Shown: positions 44,803-56,266 of the stretch, in pieces
Layout: every line of letters starts with the position of its first letter
Numbering within the stretch: position 1 is the stretch's first letter
Origin: Nocardioides nematodiphilus
Lineage (GTDB): Bacteria > Actinomycetota > Actinomycetes > Propionibacteriales > Nocardioidaceae
Assembly: GCF_020216525.1 (NCBI RefSeq)
Contig: NZ_JAIWOY010000007.1
Span: 124,001-188,000, forward strand
Length of the DNA: 64,000 nt
Reading direction: 5' to 3'
Notes under the pieces: model-generated
Seen by the model: only the letters and a program-made list of their open reading frames with translations
Told to the model about the DNA's origin: nothing
Databases searched by the model: none
Position numbers and translations under genes: made by a program

Positions 44803-44818
44803 ATCCCCCAGGGGGGTT
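44803..44818. promoter_or_regulatory. CsoR-type operator, copy 1
   Basis: ATCCCCC-AG-GGGGGTT: pseudo-palindromic C/G-tract with two central bases, as in CsoR/CstR operators. It lies next to the repressor start. Confidence 0.75.
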
Positions 44819-44837
44819 ATGCTCGGATCGTCACCAC

Positions 44838-44853
44838 ATCCCCCTCGGGGGTT
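44838..44853. promoter_or_regulatory. CsoR-type operator, copy 2
   Basis: ATCCCCC-TC-GGGGGTT: identical to copy 1 except for the two central bases and 35 bp from it. It is just upstream of the AhpD-like gene RBS. Confidence 0.75.
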
Positions 44854-44871
44854 CTACCGGAAGGAAGCCCG

Positions 44872-45249
44872 ATGGCCGACCACTCCTCGCACGGCAAGCA
44901 GGTCCTCACCGAGCTCGCACCCCTGGGGCGCAACCTGCGGCACGCGATCCCGGACGTGTACAAGGGCTTCGGTGAGCTCTCCAAGGCGGCCTTCGCCGAC
45001 GGCGAGCTGGACCGCAAGTACAAGGAGCTCATCGCGCTGGCCATCGGCGTCGTCGAGGGCTGCGACGGCTGCATCGCCTCGCACAGTCAGTCGGCCGTCC
45101 GCGCCGGTGCGACCCGCCAGGAGGCGGCTGAGGCGATCGGCGTGACGTTCCTGATGCACGGCGGCCCGGCGACCGTGTACGGCGCCCGGGCCTACGACGC
45201 CTTCTGCGAGTTCGCCGACGCCCTCGAGGCCGGCGAGCAGCCGTCCTGA
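44872..45249 (+). CDS. AhpD-like carboxymuconolactone decarboxylase-family protein
   Basis: 125-aa helical protein with the redox motif EGCDGCIASH (CxxC followed by His), as in AhpD peroxidase-system proteins. It is likely a thiol-disulfide or persulfide handling protein. GGAAGGA lies about 8 nt upstream of the ATG. Its promoter region holds the twin CsoR-type operators, so it is probably the main target of the divergent repressor. A Cys-rich 54-aa protein follows. Confidence 0.87.
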   Translation: MADHSSHGKQVLTELAPLGRNLRHAIPDVYKGFGELSKAAFADGELDRKYKELIALAIGVVEGCDGCIASHSQSAVRAGATRQEAAEAIGVTFLMHGGPATVYGARAYDAFCEFADALEAGEQPS

Positions 45250-45310
45250 TCGCCCGCACCCCCCCAGATCGCTCACACTCCCCCGATCCCCCGACTCCGA
45301 AGGAGCCACC

Positions 45311-45475
45311 ATGTGCCGACCCGTCGCCTGTCAGACCTGCGGCAAGACCACCTGGGCCGGATGCGGCCAGCACATCGCCGGTGTGAAGATGACCGTCCCC
45401 GCCGACCGCTGGTGCGACGGTCACGAGAAGGCCGAGCGTACGGGCGGCCTCTTCGCCCGCCTCCTCGGCCGCTGA
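45311..45475 (+). CDS. Small cysteine-rich (zinc-ribbon-like) protein
   Basis: 54 aa beginning MCRPVACQTCGKTTWAGCGQ. It has five cysteines (2, 7, 10, 18, 35) and histidines at 21 and 39, consistent with one zinc site. AGGAGCC precedes the ATG. It lies 61 bp after the AhpD-like gene in the same orientation, so it is probably in the same operon. Similar short proteins of unknown role recur in actinobacteria. A metal- or persulfide-related job is suggested by the CsoR context only. Confidence 0.7.
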   Translation: MCRPVACQTCGKTTWAGCGQHIAGVKMTVPADRWCDGHEKAERTGGLFARLLGR

Positions 45476-45582
45476 CCAGACCGGGCTCGCGTCAGCCCCG
45501 GAGGTAGGCGAGCACCGCGCTGACCCGACCATCGCTGTCGTGGTCGAGAGCGAGCGTGGCGCTCCTGGTCGCCGACCCCGGG

Positions 45583-45780
45583 TCAGCCTCGCTTCTGGAT
45601 CAGGACCACGTAGCCCAGGGCCACGCCGAGGCCGCCCACGACCGGGCCGAAGTCGCGCGTCGTCCCGGTCGTGCCGAAGGTCCAGATCGCGCCGAGCACG
45701 ATCAGCGCCAGGGCGACCAGGCCGAACATGATCTTCGCGGCGGTGTTGTCGCTGCCGTACCGGCTCTTGAGATCAGTCAT
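45583..45780 (-). CDS. Small membrane protein
   Basis: 65 aa with two hydrophobic stretches (about 16-36 and 44-62) and a basic C-terminus. It starts 6 bp after the metH stop, with GAGGAC upstream, so it is the second gene of the metH transcript. No family recognised; it may be simply a downstream passenger. Confidence 0.6.
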   Translation of the reverse strand: MTDLKSRYGSDNTAAKIMFGLVALALIVLGAIWTFGTTGTTRDFGPVVGGLGVALGYVVLIQKRG

Positions 45781-45786
45781 CGGGGC

Positions 45787-49548
<3,762 letters not shown>

Positions 49549-49665
49549 GGCAATCCTTCCAAGAATGGAAGGCGTCCTTGGATCCCCGCGAGCATGATCG
49601 CGACCAGCCGAGCGTGGCGGACTGCGGGATGAACCGGCACAGTCCGTTGCAACGCCTCTCGGCGT
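49549..49665 (-). promoter_or_regulatory. S-adenosylhomocysteine (SAH) riboswitch controlling metH
   Basis: On the minus strand, P1 pairs GCCGAG (49663-49658) with CTCGGC (49612-49607). Between them are the conserved core AGGCGTTGCAAC, a P2 hairpin (GGACTG/CAGTCC) and GCCACGCTCGG, close to the SAH-aptamer consensus. AGGCGT (49657-49652) is complementary to ACGCCT (49575-49570), giving the expected pseudoknot. Next, CCTTCC (49572-49567) can pair with GGAAGG (49560-49555), which is the metH SD. Pseudoknot and SD-blocking stem share bases, so SAH binding should free the SD and switch metH on. Confidence 0.8.
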
Positions 49666-49719
49666 CGTGAATTCTACGGGGTCCCTGCGCCGAGAACCCA
49701 CATCTGCCCGGATCGTGGC

Positions 49720-49744
49720 CCGGCGAGCGGCCTCGGCTCGCCGG
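49720..49744. other. 9-bp hairpin in the metH/PAC2 divergent region
   Basis: CCGGCGAGC and GCTCGCCGG pair around a 7-nt loop, 55 bp upstream of the metH riboswitch. It could be part of a longer metH leader or a protein-binding site. Not needed for the aptamer. Confidence 0.35.
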
Positions 49745-49798
49745 CTCAGTCGCTCGGCACAGGCACGAGCAGGCTCGGCGCGGCCTCGCTCCCTCGCC

Positions 49799-49804
49799 TA
49801 GGCT
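49799..49804 (+). promoter_or_regulatory. TANNNT -10 element for leaderless PAC2 gene
   Basis: TAGGCT, 6 nt before the GTG at 49811. Confidence 0.5.
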
Positions 49805-49810
49805 GGGGAG

Positions 49811-50659
49811 GTGATCGAGCTGGAGCAGACCCACGACCTCGTCGACCCGGTCGTCATCGCCGCCTTCGAGGGCTGGAACGATGCGGCCGATTCGGCCACC
49901 GGCGCGGTCGATCACCTGCTGGACATGTGGAACGCCCGGATCGTCGCCGAGCTCGACTCCGAGGACTACTACGACTTCCAGGTCAACCGCCCGCGGGTCA
50001 GCGCCGATGAGTCCGGCACGCGCCACATCACCTGGCCGACCACCCGGATCGCGGTGGCCTCCCCGCCAGGCCTGGGCCGTGACGTCATCCTGATCCGGGG
50101 CATCGAGCCGTCGATGCGCTGGCGCTCGTTCTGCGGTGAGCTGATGGGCGCGATCGAGTCCCTCGGCGGCCGGCTGGTCGTGACCCTCGGGGCGCTGCTG
50201 GCCGACACGCCGCACACCCGCCCGATCCCGGTCAACGGCAGCGCCAGCGACCCCACGCTGGCGGAGAAGCTCAACGTCGACCTGCCCACGTACGAGGGGC
50301 CGACCGGCATCGTCGGCGTCCTGCAGGCCGCCTGCGGCGAGGCCGGCATCCCGGCGGTGAGCTACTGGGCGGCGGTGCCGCACTACGTCGCGCAGCCCCC
50401 GTGCCCCAAGGCGACGCTGGCGCTGCTCGGCCAGCTCGAGGAGCTGCTCGGCTGCTCGATCCCCCAGGGCGACCTGCCCGAGGACGCCCGCGCCTGGGAG
50501 CGCGGCGTCGACGAGCTCGCCGAGGAGGACGAGGACATCGCCGACTACGTCCGCTCGCTCGAGGAGACCCGCGACACCGCGGACCTCCCCGAGGCCTCGG
50601 GCGAGGCGATCGCGCGGGAGTTCGAGAAGTACCTCAAGCGCCGGGGCGAGGAGAGTTGA
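49811..50659 (+). CDS. PAC2-family protein (proteasome assembly chaperone-like)
   Basis: 282 aa, cytoplasmic. It opens with the family pattern DPVVIAAFEGWNDAADSATGA, has a central alpha/beta core and an acidic C-terminal helix region (residues 230-282, with DEDIADYVRS). Related to eukaryotic and archaeal 20S assembly factors; the bacterial role is unproven. The GTG at 49811 has GGGGAG immediately before it and TAGGCT 6 nt upstream, so leaderless initiation is likely. It is divergent from metH and convergent with mshC, as in mycobacteria. Confidence 0.87.
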   Translation: MIELEQTHDLVDPVVIAAFEGWNDAADSATGAVDHLLDMWNARIVAELDSEDYYDFQVNRPRVSADESGTRHITWPTTRIAVASPPGLGRDVILIRGIEPSMRWRSFCGELMGAIESLGGRLVVTLGALLADTPHTRPIPVNGSASDPTLAEKLNVDLPTYEGPTGIVGVLQAACGEAGIPAVSYWAAVPHYVAQPPCPKATLALLGQLEELLGCSIPQGDLPEDARAWERGVDELAEEDEDIADYVRSLEETRDTADLPEASGEAIAREFEKYLKRRGEES

Positions 50660-50738
50660 GAAGTCACTTCCTGCGGTTCGAGTGTCCATCTCGAGCCACG
50701 GAAAGTGACCTCTCAAGCCACCAGAAGTGACCTCTCGG

Positions 50739-51989
50739 CTAGAGGCTGAGGCCGAGCGCGGCGTCGAGGACCTTGCTGACCTGGGCCGCGGCGTCCTCGT
50801 CGCTGTGCTGGGCGAGGTGGCCCGAGCCACCGAGGGTGGCGTCCACCCAGGCCTGGACGGCGGCCACGGCGCGCGGGGCGTCGAGGTCGTCGGCGATGGC
50901 CGCGAGCACCTCGGCGACGACCGGCTCGGCGGGGGCACCGGCACCGAGCGCGAGCGCCTTGCGCCACTGGCCGACGGTGTCGACGGCGTCGAAGAGCAGC
51001 TCGTCGGTCCACTCCCAGTCGGAGCGATAGTGATGGCGCAGCAGCACCAGGCGGATCGCCATCGGGTCGAGCTCGGCGTTGCGCAGCGCGGAGACGAAGA
51101 CCAGGTTGCCCTTCGACTTCGACATCTTCTCGCCGAGGTAGCCGACCATGCCGCAGTGGGCGTACGCCTGCGCGAACGGGGCCGAGGAGTCGATCGTCTG
51201 CGCGTGCGCGGCACACATCTCGTGGTGCGGGAAGATCAGGTCCGAGCCGCCGCCCTGGACGGTGAAGCCGGCGCCCAGGTGCTCGCGGGCGATCGCGGCG
51301 CACTCGATGTGCCAGCCCGGGCGGCCCTTGCCCCACGGTGAGTCCCAGCTCGGCTCGCCCGGACGCTCGCCGCGCCACACCAGCGGGTCGAGCGGGTCCT
51401 TCTTGCCCGGCCGGTCCGGGTCGCCGCCGCGCTCGGGGAAGATCTCGAGCATCTGCTCGCGGCTGTACTGCGACTCGCCGCCGAACGCGTCGTCGGCGGA
51501 GATGGAGAAGTACAGGTCTTCCTCGACCTTGTAGACCGCGCCGGCCGCCTCGAGCTGCTTGATCAGCTCGATCACCAGCGGGATCGACTCGACGGCGCCG
51601 GTGTAGTTGGCAGGCGGGATGACGCGCAGCGCCTCCATGTCCTTGCGGAAGAGCTCGATCTCGCGCTCGGCCAGCTCCCGCCAGTCGATCTTCACCTTGG
51701 TGGCGCGCTCCAGCAGCGGGTCGTCGACGTCGGTGACGTTCTGTGCGTAGTTGACCGTGAGGCCGGCATTGAGCCACGCACGGTGCAGCAGGTCGAAGGT
51801 GACGTACGTGTTGGCGTGGCCCATGTGGGTCGCGTCGTACGGGGTGATGCCGCAGACGTAGAGCGAGGCGTTGCTGCCGACGGCGTCCAGCCCCACCTCG
51901 ACGAGGTCCTGACGGGCGGTGTCGAAGAGCCGGACCGCCGGGGCCGTGACCGGCAGAGCGGGGACGTCAGGTGCAGACCAGGCGCGCAT
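50739..51989 (-). CDS. mshC: L-cysteine:1D-myo-inositol-2-amino-2-deoxy-alpha-D-glucopyranoside ligase (mycothiol biosynthesis)
   Basis: MshC ligates Cys to GlcN-inositol using ATP, the penultimate step to mycothiol. The 416-aa protein is a cysteinyl-tRNA synthetase relative: the HIGH-like motif is in [17 protein letters not shown] is present, and it is truncated before the anticodon-binding domain. Zinc ligands are visible in [11 protein letters not shown] and in [10 protein letters not shown]. The ATG at 51989 has TAGAGT 7 nt upstream and no SD; an in-frame GTG at 52016 lacks support. It heads or follows a conserved group with SCO1664, DUF3090 and a histidine phosphatase. Confidence 0.95.
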   Translation of the reverse strand: MRAWSAPDVPALPVTAPAVRLFDTARQDLVEVGLDAVGSNASLYVCGITPYDATHMGHANTYVTFDLLHRAWLNAGLTVNYAQNVTDVDDPLLERATKVKIDWRELAEREIELFRKDMEALRVIPPANYTGAVESIPLVIELIKQLEAAGAVYKVEEDLYFSISADDAFGGESQYSREQMLEIFPERGGDPDRPGKKDPLDPLVWRGERPGEPSWDSPWGKGRPGWHIECAAIAREHLGAGFTVQGGGSDLIFPHHEMCAAHAQTIDSSAPFAQAYAHCGMVGYLGEKMSKSKGNLVFVSALRNAELDPMAIRLVLLRHHYRSDWEWTDELLFDAVDTVGQWRKALALGAGAPAEPVVAEVLAAIADDLDAPRAVAAVQAWVDATLGGSGHLAQHSDEDAAAQVSKVLDAALGLSL

Positions 51990-51996
51990 GCTCAGA

Positions 51997-52002
51997 ACTC
52001 TA
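51997..52002 (-). promoter_or_regulatory. TANNNT -10 element for leaderless mshC
   Basis: TAGAGT, 7 nt before the mshC ATG, in the 51-bp gap after the SCO1664-family gene. Confidence 0.5.
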
Positions 52003-52040
52003 AGGGAGTCCACCACGTGCCGTGCAGGTGGCTCCGCGAC

Positions 52041-52811
52041 TCAGAACGGTGGCCAGGGGATGACGTGCCAGTCATCGGTGGGCTCGGGCATCGCGCCTGC
52101 TGCGAGCAGCCGATCACAGCGAGCGGCCAGCGCCTCGAGGTCCCAGTAGGCCAGCAGCTCGCTCAGGGGCTCGCCCTCGGGGCCGTCGAGCGCTGCCCGT
52201 ACGCGGCGCACGACCTTGATCTCCTCGTCCGTCAGCGGCATGCCGGTCCAGCCCCACAGCACGGTGCGCAGCTTCGGCTCGCGGTGGAAGGTGAGGCCGT
52301 GGTCGCAGCCGTACCGGTGACCGCCCTCCATCTCGAGGACGTGCCCGCCCTTGCGGTCGGCGTTGTTCGCGAGCACGTCGAAGACGGCCATCCGGCGCAG
52401 CTCGGGGGTGTCCTCGTGGATCAGGGAGACCGGCTGGTCGTCGCCGCCGATCCCGTCGAAGACGTGCAGGTAGCCGACCGGGACCGGTCCGGCCGGGATG
52501 AGGGTGACCGCCTCCTGAGCGGGATCGGTCTCGCACCAGCGCTGCACCATGCCGGTGCCGTGCGGGCCGTCGCGCAGCCAGGTCTCCGGGACGATGTCCC
52601 AGCCGGTCAGCTCGGAGAGCACGTACGCGGCGACCTCGCGGTGCGCCAGGTTGCCGTCCGGGAAGTCCCACAACGGGCGCTCGCCGCGGATCGGCTTGTA
52701 GACGACGGCGGTGCCGTCGATGGAGCCGAGGAAGGTGGCGTTGGAGGCGCTGGTGATGCGGCCGTGCAGCACCAGCTCGCCGTCCAGCCGCTCAGCGACA
52801 CGATCCGGCAC
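52041..52811 (-). CDS. SCO1664-family protein (PI3/4-kinase-like fold)
   Basis: 256 aa, actinobacterial family. VVYKPIRGERPLWDFPDG resembles the ATP-binding Lys strand of PI3/4 kinases. HREVAAYVLSELTGW follows, then a catalytic-type loop FDVLANNADRKGGHVL and a metal-binding stretch YGCDHGLTFH. A kinase or AMPylator-like activity is therefore plausible but unproven. The GTG at 52811 has GAGGAC upstream and starts 2 bp after the DUF3090 stop. Confidence 0.82.
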   Translation of the reverse strand: MPDRVAERLDGELVLHGRITSASNATFLGSIDGTAVVYKPIRGERPLWDFPDGNLAHREVAAYVLSELTGWDIVPETWLRDGPHGTGMVQRWCETDPAQEAVTLIPAGPVPVGYLHVFDGIGGDDQPVSLIHEDTPELRRMAVFDVLANNADRKGGHVLEMEGGHRYGCDHGLTFHREPKLRTVLWGWTGMPLTDEEIKVVRRVRAALDGPEGEPLSELLAYWDLEALAARCDRLLAAGAMPEPTDDWHVIPWPPF

Positions 52812-52813
52812 GC

Positions 52814-53383
52814 TCAGTCCTCGCTGAGGCGCCGCTTGAAGCCGTTGGCGCGGACGCAGAGGTGGCCCTCGGGATCGATCGGACCGCCACAGAAGGGGCA
52901 GGAGGGCCGCCCGGCCTCGATGACCAGCCCGGCGCGCTTCACGAAGGCGCGGGCGTGGGCCGCGTCGAGCCGGACGAGCAGCATCTCCTCGGGTTCGGGC
53001 TCGTCCGCAGGCACCGCCTCGACGGCGATCTCCTCGTCGATCGGGAAGATCTCCAGCACGATCCGCTCGTCCTCCGGATCCCACGACAGGGTCATGGTGC
53101 CGACCCGGAACTCCTCGGTGATCGGCTGCTCCAGCGGAGCGTTGTCGTCCAGCCCGTACGGCGCCACCGCGGGCACGACCGTGTCGGGGTTGGTGTTGCG
53201 CATCACCTCGTCGAGGAGCTCGTCGATGCGCTCGGCCAGGATCGCGACCTGCTGCTTCTCCAGGGAGACGCTGACCATCTGGGCGCCGGCGCGGGCCTGC
53301 AGGAAGAAGGTCCGGTCGCCGGGTTCGCCGACGGTCCCGGTGACGAAGCGCTCGGGCGGGTCGAAGGAGTGCACGACGGGCAT
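52814..53383 (-). CDS. DUF3090 family protein
   Basis: 189 aa. It begins MPVVHSFDPPERFVTGTVGE and ends with a zinc-ribbon-like CPFCGGPIDPEGHLC. Found almost always beside the SCO1664-type gene and the histidine phosphatase, so it probably acts with them. TAGGTT lies 7 nt before the ATG and overlaps the phosphatase stop codon. An open frame 17 codons further upstream would overlap that gene and is not used. Function unknown. Confidence 0.85.
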   Translation of the reverse strand: MPVVHSFDPPERFVTGTVGEPGDRTFFLQARAGAQMVSVSLEKQQVAILAERIDELLDEVMRNTNPDTVVPAVAPYGLDDNAPLEQPITEEFRVGTMTLSWDPEDERIVLEIFPIDEEIAVEAVPADEPEPEEMLLVRLDAAHARAFVKRAGLVIEAGRPSCPFCGGPIDPEGHLCVRANGFKRRLSED

Positions 53384-53390
53384 ACCCGTA

Positions 53391-53396
53391 AACCTA
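53391..53396 (-). promoter_or_regulatory. TANNNT -10 element for leaderless DUF3090 gene
   Basis: TAGGTT, 7 nt before the DUF3090 ATG. Its first three bases are the TAG stop of the phosphatase gene. Confidence 0.45.
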
Positions 53397-54125
53397 CTTG
53401 CCGGGCCCTGCGCCGCCACCGACCGCTGCGTCATCCGCCACGTCGTCCGGCGTGTCCGCGCTCGCCGGGGCCTTCGGGTTCAGCCAGGTCAGGTCCCCGT
53501 CATGGGTGTTCGTGGCCAGCACGAACGGACGTGACTCCGTGTAGCGGATGACCGAGATCGAGGCCGGGTCGACGTGCAGGCGCTGGAAGAGGTCGAGGTG
53601 CATGCCGAGCGCGTCGGCGAGGATCGACTTGATGATGTCGCCGTGGCTGACCGCCACCCAGACCGCGTCGGCGCCGTACGCCTCGCTGATCGCCGCGTCG
53701 TGGCGCCGTACGGCCGACACCGCGCGGGCCTGCATCGCGAGCATCGCCTCGCCGTCGGGGAACGTCGCGGCTGACGGCTGGGTCTGCACGGTCCGCCACA
53801 GCGGCTCGGAGGCCAGCTCCTTGAGGGCGCGACCCTGCCAGGCGCCGTAGTCGCACTCGGTGATCGCCTCATCGGTGTGCAACGGCACCGGGAACTGCTC
53901 GTCGGCGACCGGACGCGCTGCGAGCAGTGCCCGCGCGGTCTCCTGGCAGCGCTCCAGCGGGCTGGAGACGACCGACGTCAGCCGGACGCCGGCGAGCCGC
54001 TCCCCCGCCTTGGTCGCCTGCTCCCGGCCGAGGTCGTCGAGCCGTACGCCGGGGGTCCGCCCGGCCAGGGTGCCGCTCGCGTTCGCGGTCGTGCGGCCGT
54101 GTCGCACCAGGATGAGCGTCGCCAT
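53394..54125 (-). CDS. Histidine phosphatase (phosphoglycerate mutase-like, MSMEG_4193 type)
   Basis: 243 aa. The catalytic motif RHGRTTAN sits at the very N-terminus (MATLILVRHGR), the acid residue is in TECDYGAWQG, and the second His is in AVSHGDIIKSIL. The homologue Rv2135c in M. tuberculosis is reported as an acid phosphatase. The C-terminal 30 residues are a disordered Ala/Asp/Gly tail. TAGAGT lies 7 nt before the ATG. First gene of the phosphatase-DUF3090-SCO1664-mshC group, divergent from corA. Confidence 0.88.
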   Translation of the reverse strand: MATLILVRHGRTTANASGTLAGRTPGVRLDDLGREQATKAGERLAGVRLTSVVSSPLERCQETARALLAARPVADEQFPVPLHTDEAITECDYGAWQGRALKELASEPLWRTVQTQPSAATFPDGEAMLAMQARAVSAVRRHDAAISEAYGADAVWVAVSHGDIIKSILADALGMHLDLFQRLHVDPASISVIRYTESRPFVLATNTHDGDLTWLNPKAPASADTPDDVADDAAVGGGAGPGK

Positions 54126-54132
54126 GCGCGCC

Positions 54133-54138
54133 ACTCTA
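54133..54138 (-). promoter_or_regulatory. TANNNT -10 element for leaderless histidine phosphatase gene
   Basis: TAGAGT, 7 nt before the phosphatase ATG. It forms a divergent leaderless pair with the element at 54173. Confidence 0.5.
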
Positions 54139-54172
54139 ACGAGCCGTCCCCGGCGCGGCCGGCTCGCTCGCC

Positions 54173-54178
54173 TAGGCT
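54173..54178 (+). promoter_or_regulatory. TANNNT -10 element for leaderless corA
   Basis: TAGGCT, 7 nt before the GTG start of corA. Confidence 0.5.
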
Positions 54179-54185
54179 CAGGGTC

Positions 54186-55175
54186 GTGATCGTCGACTCC
54201 GCCCTCTACCGCAACGGCGCGCGGGTCGACCTCGCCTGCCACCCGCACGAGTTCCAGGTCATGCGCGAGGGCGTGGAGAGGGAGGGCGACTTCGTCTGGC
54301 TCGGCCTCTATCGTCCCAGCGAGCGTGAGCTCGCCGAGGTCGCCGACGCGTTCGGCCTGCACCCGCTCGCGGTCGAGGACGCGCTCAAGGCGCACCAGCG
54401 TCCCAAGCTCGAGCGCTACGGCGATGTGCTCTTCCTGGTGCTCAAGACGCTCTGGTACGTGGATGCCGAGGACGCGGTCGAGACCGGCGAGATCAACCTC
54501 TTCATGGGGCGCGACTTCGTCGTCACGGTGCGGCACGGCCGGGGCTCCCAGCTCGCGCCGGCGCGTCACTTCCTCGAGGACGACGAGCGCCGGCTGCTGA
54601 CGCAGGGACCGTCGGCGGCGATCTACGCGGTCGCCGACTTCGTCGTGGACGGCTACTCCTCGGTGATCAGCGAGCTGACCAAGGACGTCGACGAGGTCGA
54701 GACGTCCGTCTTCTCCGAGGCGCGGACGAACGACTCCGAGCGGATCTACAAGCTGAAGCGCGAGCTGGTCGAGGTGCGCCGTGCGGTGATGCCGCTGCGC
54801 GATCCGATCCGCCGCTTCACGACCGCCGAGCACGACGACCGCGACATCGACGCGGACATCCGCCCGTTCTTCCGCGACGTCCTCGATCACCTCAATCAGG
54901 GTGCGGAGGCCGTTGACGGCCTCGAGTCCCTGCTGTCCTCGGCCTTCGACGCCCACCTGGCCCGGATCCAGGTCCAGCAGAACGACGACATGCGCAAGAT
55001 CTCCGCGGGCGCCGCGATCATCGTCGTCCCGACCCTGATCGCCGGCGTCTACGGCATGAACTTCGAGAACATGCCCGAGCTCGGCTGGCACTACGGCTAC
55101 GCGTACGCCCTCACGATGATGGGGCTCACCGTCGCCGGTCTGTGGTGGTGGTTCCGCAAGTCCGGCTGGCTGTGA
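54186..55175 (+). CDS. corA: CorA-family magnesium/cobalt transporter
   Basis: 329 aa. A large cytoplasmic alpha/beta funnel domain and long stalk helix are followed by two C-terminal membrane helices (about 270-290 and 303-323). The signature YGMNFENMPE between them is the GMN selectivity motif, and the tail is basic (WWFRKSGWL). The GTG at 54186 gives MIVDSALYRNGARV; the open frame upstream overlaps the phosphatase gene antisense and is rejected. Second Mg2+ system in the window besides MgtA. Confidence 0.92.
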   Translation: MIVDSALYRNGARVDLACHPHEFQVMREGVEREGDFVWLGLYRPSERELAEVADAFGLHPLAVEDALKAHQRPKLERYGDVLFLVLKTLWYVDAEDAVETGEINLFMGRDFVVTVRHGRGSQLAPARHFLEDDERRLLTQGPSAAIYAVADFVVDGYSSVISELTKDVDEVETSVFSEARTNDSERIYKLKRELVEVRRAVMPLRDPIRRFTTAEHDDRDIDADIRPFFRDVLDHLNQGAEAVDGLESLLSSAFDAHLARIQVQQNDDMRKISAGAAIIVVPTLIAGVYGMNFENMPELGWHYGYAYALTMMGLTVAGLWWWFRKSGWL

Positions 55176-55265
55176 TGGCGTTGCAGTCGATCCCACGCTC
55201 GACTGCTGCGCCGAATGAGTAGTGATCCGGCGTTGTCGAGGTAGCGCGCGCAGACGTTCGCCGGG

Positions 55266-55285
55266 CAGAACGGACATTCGTTCTG
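55266..55285. terminator. Hairpin in the corA-uppP convergent gap
   Basis: CAGAACG and CGTTCTG are perfect 7-bp arms around 6 nt. They lie in a 269-bp gap between convergent genes that holds no recognisable coding sequence. It could terminate either transcript. No T-tract. Confidence 0.35.
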
Positions 55286-55444
55286 TCCTCGGGGCCGGCC
55301 ATGCGGCGTCGAACAGTCGTCCGGCGTGCTGGGCTGCCCCGCGGTCCACCGAAGTCAGGGCACCCGCCCGCGCAGACACTCAGCGCGAGCCGGGCGAGCA
55401 GAGTTCGTGGTACCCAGCGGCACGTCGCCGCGCCGTCAGCACGC

Positions 55445-56266
55445 TCAGGTCGCGTTGACGACGCCGGTGGCGACCAGGACGAGGACGGTCGTGCCGAGGA
55501 CCACGCGGTACGGGACGAACCTGCCGATCGAGTGGTGGCTGACGAAGCGGAGCAGCCACGCGACCGACGCGTAGGCGACCACGAACGAGACCAGCGTGCC
55601 GACGAGGGTGACGCCCACCGAGATGCCGTGCACGTCCTTGAGCTCGTAGAGGCCGGCCGCGGTGAGCGCCGGGATCGAGAGGAAGAAGCTCAGCCGGGTC
55701 GCGGTGACGCGGTCGAGCCCCTGGACGAGGCCCGCGGAGATGGTGGCACCGGAGCGCGAGACGCCCGGGATCAGCGCGATGCACTGCACCAGGCCGACGA
55801 CGATCGCGTCCTTGATGGTGAGCTGGCGCTCGCCACGCTCCTGCTTGCCGACACGCTCGGCCCACAGCATCACGCCGCTCCACACGATCAGCGCGCCGCC
55901 GACCCACCACAGCGAGCGCAGCGGGCCGGAGATCAGGTCCTTGGCCAGCAGGCCGACGATGCCGATCGGGATGGTGCCGACGATCGCGTACCAGCCCATC
56001 CGGTACTCGAACGTGCCGCGTCGCGTGGCCTGGAACAGCCCGACCGACCAGCCGCGCACGATGGCGACGATGTCCTTGATGAAGTACAGGACGACGGCCG
56101 CGATCGCGCCCATCTGGATGACGGCGGTGTACGCGGTCACGCCGTCGTCGTCGATCGGCAGACCGAGGATCTTCTCGGCGATGGTCAGGTGGCCCGTGCT
56201 CGACACCGGGAGGAACTCGGTGAGTCCCTCGACGACGCCCAGCACCACGGATTCCAGGTAGTTCAT
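55445..56266 (-). CDS. uppP: Undecaprenyl-diphosphatase
   Basis: 273-aa BacA/UppP membrane phosphatase that recycles the undecaprenyl carrier for peptidoglycan synthesis and gives bacitracin tolerance. Seen: VVEGLTEFLPVSSTGHL (catalytic Glu/Ser/His region) and the second repeat IPGVSRSGATISAGL, with about seven hydrophobic segments. GAGAG precedes the ATG. It is the last member of the conserved mshC-side block and is divergent from the aldo/keto reductase. Confidence 0.95.
   Translation of the reverse strand: MNYLESVVLGVVEGLTEFLPVSSTGHLTIAEKILGLPIDDDGVTAYTAVIQMGAIAAVVLYFIKDIVAIVRGWSVGLFQATRRGTFEYRMGWYAIVGTIPIGIVGLLAKDLISGPLRSLWWVGGALIVWSGVMLWAERVGKQERGERQLTIKDAIVVGLVQCIALIPGVSRSGATISAGLVQGLDRVTATRLSFFLSIPALTAAGLYELKDVHGISVGVTLVGTLVSFVVAYASVAWLLRFVSHHSIGRFVPYRVVLGTTVLVLVATGVVNAT

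Noticed and set aside
45476..45582. Short stretch reading DHDSDGRVSAVLAYLRG then stop on the minus strand
   Set aside because: Looks vaguely like a protein C-terminus with an Asp-rich loop, but has no start codon or upstream coding sequence; too short to assign even as a remnant.
55266..55285. Inverted repeat resembling a LexA box
   Set aside because: Arms GAACG/CGTTC are separated by six bases, not the four of the actinobacterial GAAC-N4-GTTC box, and no promoter follows.
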